A stretch of DNA of 64,000 nucleotides, taken from positions 186,001 to 250,000 of the forward strand of contig JAMYHL010000049.1 of assembly GCA_025531455.1 (NCBI GenBank), in the 5' to 3' direction. Shown piece by piece: positions 56,829 through 64,000 of the stretch. The first letter of the stretch is position 1. Each line of letters opens with the position of its first letter. The position numbers and the translations under genes were made by a program. Source of the DNA: Apiotrichum sp. Y4204 (taxonomy: Eukaryota > Basidiomycota > Tremellomycetes > Trichosporonales > Trichosporonaceae). The notes below the pieces were generated by a model. That model saw only the letters and a list, made by a program, of their open reading frames with translations, searched no databases and was not told the origin of the DNA.

Positions 56829-59240
56829 ATGTCAATTGACTCGCCAGGAGACGTTGCCCACGACGGGCCCGGGGTGGGCACCTCGTCGGACGCACCGCTG
56901 CCATCCGACGTCCAGCCATTTCCCGTGTCATGTCCGTGTCTGAACGTCGTCGTGGAAGCGTATGGTGCGGACACGCTTGTCGAGCGCCTAGGCGACGGCA
57001 AGACCGAGCCGCCGTTTGGAGAACGCGTAAAGGTCTGGATGCCCGCTGATGCCGAGAACATTGTACGTCCCACAAGTCGCAGCCCGCACACGGCTCTGAA
57101 TCCCTTGGGCCCACGACTGACAGTTGTAGCGACACATGCCCATGTCCACATTCGACAACGATGGAGACGAGGCGTGGCGAAAGTGCTGGGTGTGCGATAC
57201 GCGTGTCTATGTCGTCACTGGCGACGCCGCAAAGGGCAACATTGCGCCTATTAACACATGGGTCGAGGTCAACCTCACCAACGGTGTTCTGGTAAGCTAA
57301 GGGATATTGGGTGAGCTGACAGCAGTATGGCGACCAGGTCGACGCAGCACGACAGCGCACACCGCTAGTGTGGTCTGGCCTCCTTCTCGACATTCCCTCG
57401 AGCTCGACATTTGGTCGTCCGCCCACCTCCACAGCACCCGTCCCGTATCCCCCTGAGAAGCCGTCCTCAGCCGTCCTCCTCCCTCCAATTCCGGATCCGT
57501 TCTTTCTCCCCCCGCCATTCATACCCAGCCACCCGGCACTGCGCGAGATGTGCAAGGCCGCCGTAGTCGCCCTGCAGGCACGGCACGACGATATCGAGCG
57601 CGACATCCGCCAGTACATTGCGCAGAGGACCGCGGACATGCGGCGCTTGGAGGACCAGGTGCGCGCCGAGGTAGAGACTATGTGGGACCGATATGTCCAG
57701 GGTCCGCTGGGCGGTCAGGACTTTGACCGCCGGGGGAGTATCAGCATGCCCACGTCGCGTGTCGCCAGCGGCGCAGCACCACCTCCCCCGAAGGAATCGA
57801 GGGGCTCGCACGACTCGCAAGACTCTAAGCGCGACTCTAAGGACTCAAAGGAACCGTCAATTGAGAAGATTGACCTCCAGTTCGAGCGTGCACGGAGCAA
57901 GGACAGCTTGCCGTCTGGAGTTGAGCCGTCTCCGCCGAATATCAGCGGCCAGTTTAACGCGCACACAGCCACTGCCGCCGCGTCGTTACTCTCCGCGTCG
58001 ATCGTGAACAACACATTCCACGCCCCTCCGCGGCGAGCGGCACGCGAATTGGACGATGAGATTGAGGCGATCGCACAGACTGCGACCCGCGACAACGGCA
58101 TGTCCCGCGAGGTGGCCATGAGCTATGCGTTCTCGGCGATGAACGAGCATGCTGGGCGGCGTGGGCCAGCGGCCGAGGCAAAGGAGGAGAAGCAGGAGCT
58201 GCACGAGGCTCAGGGTGTCGAGGAGGAGGCGGAGGAGCTCGAGAAGGGCATTGACAGCTGGGCAGCCATGGAACGCGCAAGCGCCGCCAAAGCTATTTCC
58301 AAGGAAGTGAACAGCGTGAAGCTTGCCGAGCAGGCGGAGGGCGTGAAGGACGTGGCAAAGGACAAGAAGGACAAGGATAAGGCCCGTGCGCATGTCAAGT
58401 TCCAGGAGCCGACCAAGGAGGAGAAGGGCAAGGACCGAGCGAAGCACAAGGAGGAGAAGGCGGATGGGGAGAAGGTGGATGGGGAGAAGGCCGACGCATC
58501 CGGCGATGGTGACGAAGATGAGGGCGAGTTGAAGATGGTGAATGCAGCTGACAGCAGACTATGTCTTTGACATGGACACGGACGAGGTCGGTCCATCGAA
58601 GCCTTCGGTTGAGCAGCCCGAGGTCAAGGCGCCGCCACGCAACAAGGTGGAGACGATGGTGGAGAACAACCTGTCGCGAACCTTTGCTGCCGAGGCGCCG
58701 AGTCATCGCGCGGCATGGCGTCAGGTTGAGGAGCACGGGCTGAAGAATGTGCTTCGCCGTTCAACCCCGCACGACGACGACGACGATGACGAGGAATACA
58801 CACCCGCGGATATCGGCCTTGCGCGCTCGATGCCCGTCAACATTGTCCTCCCGCCCCGCCCGGGTCGCGAGATGCAGATCAAGACATCCCTGACCGACCG
58901 GAAGGGCATGATGGTCCCGAACTTGATCAACGTCATGCCGGAGCGGGGCAAGCACTCGTCGCCGCGCGCGATTGCCGGATCGGTCGCGCGCGGAACCGGT
59001 GCGCGCCGCGGCTCGCGGAGCATCAGCGGCGAGCGCGAGCGCGAGCAGGTCATGTCGTACGCTGCGGATCCTGGCGTCGTGTTCGAGACGCTCGCCGAGG
59101 ACGCCGTCGACAGCGACTCGGACGAGGACGCCCCGGCCCAAGTTAATGGGACGAGCAAGTTTGTGCCTCCGCACGTCCTTGCCAAGCGCGCGTCCGAGAG
59201 GGGCAAGGGCGAGAGCGGGTGGCGCAGCGTCGCCCAGTGA
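56829..59240 (+). CDS. unassigned conserved-looking protein with small cysteine-containing N-domain
   Basis: Exons 56829-57062, 57130-57291, 57326-58508 and 58558-59240 give about 754 residues. Residues 30-150 look folded: PCLNVVVEAYGADTLVERL, ERVKVWMPADAEN, AWRKCWVCDTRVYVV and INTWVEVNLTNGVL, a beta-rich pattern with a CxxC. A coiled-coil-like helix (CKAAVVALQARHDDIERDI) follows, then long Lys/Glu/Ala-rich disordered sequence. The C-terminal part has YVFDMDTDEVG, ARSMPVNIVLPPRPGRE and SKFVPPHVLAKRASERGK. The last intron join (donor at 58509, acceptor at 58557) is the only one I found that keeps the frame, but its donor GTGACG is weak. I do not recognise the family. The CxxC could bind zinc. 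Confidence 0.75.
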
Positions 59241-59543
59241 TTGTCTGCCAACTCTGTCTGCATTTAATCCACCGCTCCGTTGTCAGAAGCCGAAACCACT
59301 ACCAACCATAATGACGAGCATCATCCATCACTTCCACACTTCCATTCTCACCCCCGGTTCCATTCCATTCCACTCTCCCCATATCCATTCCACGAATCCG
59401 CCCCGAGAATATTTTACGTTAGCGAACCGTGTAGAACAGGGCAGCAATGCATGTGCGTATGAAGACCATGACGATGACCAACGATGCGGGGGTATGAGGT
59501 ATGAACAATGAGGGGGATGTCTAGTCGTACTCTTATCTCGTAT
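59241..59543. other. convergent intergenic
   Basis: A 303-bp gap, C/A- and T-rich, between two 3' ends. Nothing was recognised. Confidence 0.4.
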
Positions 59544-61151
59544 CTACGCGTCCTCGAGCCGCCGCGCCGCCTTGGCAGCACGCACCGAGGCCTTTTCCAT
59601 CTTGGCTGCCTTTTTCCGCGCCTTCTTCCCGCTCCGCGCCTTCCCGTCCTCAACGGTGGACAGGTGCTGCAGGAGCACGTCAATGTTCGGCGTGAACCGC
59701 GGCCGGGCTGGTGCGTCCTCCTCCGCTTGCTCCATCTCCGACTCCCCTTGCAACTCGCTCTCCATCTCCCGTTCTCCCTCTCGCCCGCGCCACTCCCACC
59801 GCGCAATCATGGACGGCACGAACTCGGCATATGCGTCGTCAATCTCCACCGGCTGGGGACAGCGATGCACCCATCCACGCTCGGAGATTGCGTGCAGGAG
59901 CCGCTCCCACCTCGCGGCGTGGCGGCCGAGGTTGAGGAATTTCGGCCCCTTCCCGGCCGGAAGAGAGCGGCGGCGGTCGGCACGCGCACGGTCGTGGGCG
60001 AGCGCCGTCCGGCCCGCGAGAAATGCGAGATGCGCGAGCGCCTCGTCGTCGTGTCGTAATGCGTGCTGCGCGACGTGTCGCCACGTCTCGGGTCCAGGAG
60101 TGCGGTGGACGCGGAGATCGGGGCTGCGGAAGAGGGCGAGGAGGGCGTCGAGGTCCGGCAGGGCGAAGGAGTGAGTAAGGAGGGCGAGGACGGCGCGGTG
60201 CACCGTTTCGCGGGAGTACGGCGCGGAGGAAAGGCCGCGAAAAGTCTCGAGGACGGAGAGCGGCGGAGAGGACGTATATGCCAAATGGAGGTGGAGGGCG
60301 CTGAGCTCGTCGGCCTCCGTTGCGCGGACGGCGCGCAACAGACCAAGCGCCGCGGGTAGAGTTGGGGCCTCATCGGAAAGATAGAGGTGGTGCAGGCGGC
60401 AGAGGACGTCTCGCGGGGATATGTCTTCGCGCTCGCGCTCGACCGCCCCAAGCGGGGGGAAGCGCTTGAGCAGCGCCGTGTTGGGCTGTATCTCCCCGAT
60501 TCTCCACCGCCGAACAAGCTTACTGAGCTCCTCCACCCGGGGAACCGCAACGCGTACGTGTGCGCCACCCGGTATGCGTTCTGTGCGCAACAGATCCGCC
60601 GCGGCCTGCTGTACGCGGAACTCGTTCGCGCGCGCCGCGTAGCCCGCCAGCAAGGCGACGTTCTGCAGATTATACGCGGCCGGACGGGCAGCGAGGGCGG
60701 CGAGGAGCGCGGCCGGCGGCGGGGGATCGGGCCGCGAGAGCGCACCGTCGAGTATCCCCTCTCTTCTCGGCGGAGCATCTTCACGGGGTACTGGTGGAAG
60801 AGGGGTTGTCGACGCCGCGAGAGAGTGCCAGTGCACATCGCGATCGGGACTCGGAGGGAGGTCTTCAACATCGGGGTCCGTACTCGGTCCGCCGGGGGAG
60901 GACGGACGCGCGCTCCCGCTCCCCCGCGGCATCTTCTGTCGAGCGGGTGGAGCGGTGGAGTCCGAGGCTGGCGTTGAGGCCGAGGTCGAAGTCGAGCCCG
61001 AAGCCGAAGTCGACGCCGGTGGGGAAGCAAACGAACAGTCATCCCGTGCCTCGTCCTCGACCTCGCGCGCGGGGGCAGACGACGACGGCCTGCCGGGGCC
61101 ATATCCCGCTAGCGCGGGTGGGACGCGCACGCGGCGCAGACGGGCGATCAT
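59544..61151 (-). CDS. helical, possibly PPR-like mitochondrial protein, unassigned
   Basis: A single exon of 535 residues. The chosen start (61151) gives a basic amphipathic N-terminus (MIARLRRVRVPPALAGYG) typical of mitochondrial targeting. The frame is open further upstream, but that sequence looks non-coding. A disordered Ser/Pro segment to about residue 135 is followed by Ala/Leu-rich helices in pairs (PPAALLAALAARPAAYNLQ, VLCRLHHLYLSDEAPTLP, SVLETFRGLSSAPYSRETVH, LDALLALFRSPDLRVHR). Their spacing recalls pentatricopeptide repeats, but a clean 35-residue repeat is not obvious. The end is Lys-rich (KKARKKAAKMEK). By analogy such proteins bind organellar RNA or the mitoribosome. That is inference. 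Confidence 0.72.
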   Translation of the reverse strand: MIARLRRVRVPPALAGYGPGRPSSSAPAREVEDEARDDCSFASPPASTSASGSTSTSASTPASDSTAPPARQKMPRGSGSARPSSPGGPSTDPDVEDLPPSPDRDVHWHSLAASTTPLPPVPREDAPPRREGILDGALSRPDPPPPAALLAALAARPAAYNLQNVALLAGYAARANEFRVQQAAADLLRTERIPGGAHVRVAVPRVEELSKLVRRWRIGEIQPNTALLKRFPPLGAVEREREDISPRDVLCRLHHLYLSDEAPTLPAALGLLRAVRATEADELSALHLHLAYTSSPPLSVLETFRGLSSAPYSRETVHRAVLALLTHSFALPDLDALLALFRSPDLRVHRTPGPETWRHVAQHALRHDDEALAHLAFLAGRTALAHDRARADRRRSLPAGKGPKFLNLGRHAARWERLLHAISERGWVHRCPQPVEIDDAYAEFVPSMIARWEWRGREGEREMESELQGESEMEQAEEDAPARPRFTPNIDVLLQHLSTVEDGKARSGKKARKKAAKMEKASVRAAKAARRLEDA

Positions 61152-61711
61152 GCGCGCGTGCGGGGCGCGACGAGGGTTAGAGATGAATGGTGAAAAAAGC
61201 GGGAAATGGGGATATGGGGTGAAAAGAGCGGTGGAAAAACGCAGAGGGAGCCGGGTCAGGTAAGCGACAAGCCGAGGGATGGAGTTCGATGGCCTCGGTG
61301 TCGACCTGCGGAGTTGACTGTTGTGGTGTCGGAGTGTCAGGCGAGTGCGTCGTGCGAGAGGTTGATGATCGTGAGCAGCTGGCGAGTTTTGACTTTTGGA
61401 GATTGGAAGAGAGATGGGGGACGGTGAGTGGTGAGTGGTCGACGGAGATTTAGGTATGTCCGCTACACGTGGGGTCCGGATGGCGTGCTTCGGGCGCTGA
61501 GCGCGCGTGAGCGCGCTGAGCGCATGCGCAATTGAGCATCGAACTGTAAGCGTCGAGCTAGCGAGACAGCCCTCTCTTACCGCGTCATCGGAAGTCCTCT
61601 CCTCGTCGTCGAGATGCAATGCCGGAGCTCAGTGCAGTTCTCGCTCCTCCCTGGGACTCTAGTACGATACATGCAACATTACACAGCGTCTACTGCGTCT
61701 ACTCTACTCCG
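61152..61711. other. intergenic upstream of helical-repeat gene
   Basis: A 560-bp gap between the start of the helical-repeat gene and the 3' end of the GILT-like gene. The frame upstream of 61151 stays open to 61619 but looks non-coding (Ser/Pro/Thr-rich, no conserved pattern). Confidence 0.4.
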
Positions 61712-62838
61712 CTAGTTGAAGTCGTTGAGGCTCCGCCACTCCTTGTCAATAACCGCGGCGAAAGCAGCGGGCGTGTGCCCGTCGTCGCAGCCCTTCCACA
61801 CGCCGCCGTCGACGATACACCGCCGGCGGCCCTCGTGCTTGATCGTCGACTTGATGTCGATCGTGCACGACTTGGTCGCGTCGGCCTTGGTGGTGCGCCG
61901 CACACTCTGGCGGAGGAGCCTGCGCGCGTGCGAGCCCAGGTGTTCAGGCGCGTCGTTCACGTCAGACATGGGATACACCTCCGAACCACGCCCATCCTGC
62001 TTGATTTGCCGCTTGGCTGCGCGCCCCTCCCGCTCCGCCCGCTGGCCTTGGACACACCGCCCGACGCCCGACTTCCACCAGTCGATATTGTTCGTCTCCG
62101 CGCACCTGCGCGTCAGGGACACCGCGCCGATGGATCCCGGGAACCGCCCGTAGTTCATGCAGCTCAGTGTCGCCCAGAACTGCTTCGTGTCGAGGTGCTC
62201 CTCCAGACACAGCTGGTGCGCGTTGCCGGCGCACTCGATGTCCCCGTGCATACAGGTGATGCCGTACGTTGCATCCTTGTCAGGTCTGTGGGTGAGCATG
62301 ACATGGAGTGTGATGAGCGGAGAAGGGTGAGGTGGCTGGGAGCAATGCGAGTAACGATGGACAGTGTCAAGAAACATGACCTCGACATGACATTGTACAA
62401 CAAGCTGGGATCTGGTCTCATCGTCTGCGGCAAGCAACATCGTCCCAACCGACAATGGCCGTATCGCTAGGTCCCACACGTGTCCCCTCGACGGCGTTCA
62501 CTTACTTTCCCAAGAAGTCAATACTCAGGTCCATCTTGTCGAGAACATCGTTGTCCTTTATGACCTCCTCAAAGACGTTTTCACACATGCGCTGCTGTCA
62601 GTACACCAGCGCACTCCGAGGTTGAATCTGAGACGCCTCGCGCTCCGACAGGACTCACAGCATCAGGACAGCGCGACATGGCATACAGGGTGACCTCGAC
62701 GCGCTTGACGGGCGGCGGGTCGGGGGCTGCGTCGCCGTTGCCAGCGAGGCCAGCAGCGAGGGGGTACTGGCGCCAGTCTGGCGCGGCGGCAGCAGCCGCA
62801 AGTGGGAGAAGAGCGGGAGCGAAGGCGAGGAGGTGCAT
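61712..62838 (-). CDS. GILT-family thiol reductase-like secreted protein
   Basis: Exons 62838-62659, 62594-62506 and 62285-61712 give 280 residues. A signal peptide (MHLLAFAPALLPLAAAAAA) precedes the thioredoxin-like strand VEVTLYAMSRCPDA, where animal GILT has a CxxC. Here the second cysteine position is Ala. The GILT signature CMHGDIECAGNAHQLC is intact, followed by FWATLSCMNYGRFPGSIG and RCAETNNIDW with further cysteines. GILT enzymes reduce disulfides in acidic compartments. The CPDA form occurs, to my knowledge, in other fungal members and leaves the mechanism open. The C-terminal 100 residues, Arg-rich then ending in DGHTPAAFAAVIDKEW, include a segment (CIVDGGVWKGCDDGHTP) resembling the family's last strand. 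Confidence 0.85.
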
Positions 62839-64000
62839 GGTTGGCTTGGGAGAGGGGGGTCCTCTCTGTTATTTGTCTTGTGGTGCTTTATAAGCAGTGG
62901 ATGGCTTGTTGTCAACAGAGAAGAGAAGAGTGGATTGTGTGTGACACGAACTGAGAGGTTGTTGCCAAGGGATGTGTTGGCTGGCTGTGTCAGAATGGCG
63001 GGAATGCCTCCACATCCGCCACTCAGGCAAACAAAATGGGAGACTACAGAATACTAGGCAATCTCACTTGTCCGCATCTCCGCACTCGCACTCGTTCACA
63101 TGCATAGCGCATGCGGGCGAGACAGACGACGGGAACAGGCTACGTATGCATGCATATCTTAAAATGCTGGGCGTCGTGTCGCGTGCAAGCAAAGCCAAGC
63201 TGATACAGATCCAGATCCCACGACCCGAGGAACGGGTGGCGCGGTGGCGACCCCACTCCGAGATTACGCTGTCGCGGCGTCGCGACGGAGTAGTGATCGC
63301 GGAGCAGAGTAGTGGGTTCGGTATGGCAGACCTGAGGCAAGAAGGTCATGGAGCTCGGCGGGCTCCTGCGGTCCTCTTATCCTCGCCACGATGTCTTCAC
63401 GGGGTCTGCACGCGGCGAAGAGACGAGGAGCAAGGATATCCAATACCCAGCATCAATTAGAAGAGAGTGCGCAATTTCCCACCCACGGCCTCCACCCTCT
63501 CAGTTCTCACTTTTTGTGCTCCATTTTCTTTCGATTTTAATTTACCGCGCGACCAAGTGTCCAGCTGACTCGCGTTTCTCGGTCGCGCATTCCGCTCCGT
63601 CCTCGCATCATGCAGCCTGAGGCAGCTGGTATGCAGGGATTTCGGCACGGTAGCTCGCAGTGATCCGGGCATCTGATCGGGACGGGTGAGGTCATGGGAC
63701 TGGCCGGGATGTCAAACAAGTGAACAAGGTGAGCAAGAACAAGGAGTGGCGACCAACAAGAACAAGATCAGAACACGAGTGTTCAGCCAGTACTCTTGTT
63801 CTGGATCTTGCCTCTCCACCTCGCGCTGTGCGGCGTGACCTCTCACCTTACCAAACCCCCTCCTGCGCAGCGCAGTTATGAGTTATGGAGCAGGCACGGA
63901 ATGTCCGTGTCCTTGTGCTTGCCAGTACAGTTAGTTGCCTGTTGCTTCACTCTCGCAGCTCACACGGGTCTGCCCATCGCCATCGCATCATTCTGGAGCT
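62839..64000. other. right flank, no gene recognised
   Basis: The first part is the GILT-like gene promoter. The rest lacks a convincing frame. Near 63718-63810 the word AACAAG recurs several times and a GAACAC/GTGTTC palindrome is present. The window ends without a visible partial gene. Confidence 0.4.

Noticed and set aside
61152..61619. Upstream extension of the helical-repeat gene to 61619
   Set aside because: The added 156 residues are Ser/Pro/Thr/His-rich with no conserved pattern, and the ATG at 61151 begins a good mitochondrial presequence.
63718..63830. Recurring AACAAG words as a possible CRISPR or satellite array
   Set aside because: Spacing is irregular, unit length inconsistent and total length about 100 bp. 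Simple-sequence drift is enough.

Overview
This window reads as chromosomal DNA of a basidiomycete yeast, most likely a tremellomycete close to Trichosporon or Cutaneotrichosporon. The genes are GC-rich and densely interrupted by short introns, mostly 35-60 nt, with GTRAGT-type donors, CTRAC-like branch sites and YAG acceptors. The proteins are typically fungal. The lineage is inferred from gene structure and protein flavour and was not tested by database search. I found 28 protein genes and one tRNA gene. Exon boundaries are my own manual splice predictions, checked for reading-frame continuity.

Layout. 1-7.6 kb: a mitochondrial DUF1640/MCUR1-type coiled-coil protein, PEX14, and a long Pro/Gln-rich protein with a PPPY motif. 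7.6-11.7 kb: a 4.1-kb stretch without a convincing gene, upstream of an amino-acid permease (11.7-14.2 kb). 15.2-18.0 kb: YAR1 and a zinc alcohol-dehydrogenase-like protein with an altered zinc ligand. 20.6-28.5 kb: mitochondrial aspartate aminotransferase, an intron-containing tRNA-Asp gene, a protein methyltransferase, COX11 and a degenerate Rossmann/SDR-like membrane protein. 29.2-33.1 kb: NPR2 and the nucleotide-sugar transporter HUT1.

33.9-39.3 kb is the one region that looks accessory. It holds a small exported-protein gene with an apparent frameshift, a tandem pair of two-helix membrane microproteins, a tandem pair of four-cysteine secreted proteins resembling actinobacterial spore-associated protein A, and a divergent secreted aspartic protease. 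40.3-45.9 kb returns to housekeeping genes: OST1, TOM22, RRP15 and RKM5. 48.1-62.8 kb: a Fus1-like membrane-SH3 protein, a CRAL-TRIO protein with an SR-repeat tail, the tRNA thiolation enzyme NCS6/CTU1, two proteins I could not assign, and a GILT-type thiol reductase.

The genes do not form one pathway. Recurrent themes are mitochondrial function (DUF1640 protein, aspartate aminotransferase, COX11, TOM22), ribosome production and translation (YAR1, RRP15, RKM5, NCS6, tRNA-Asp), the secretory pathway (OST1, HUT1), peroxisomes (PEX14) and nitrogen/amino-acid control (permease, NPR2, aspartate aminotransferase). The best candidate for something undescribed is the tandem small-protein cluster at 33.9-39.3 kb.
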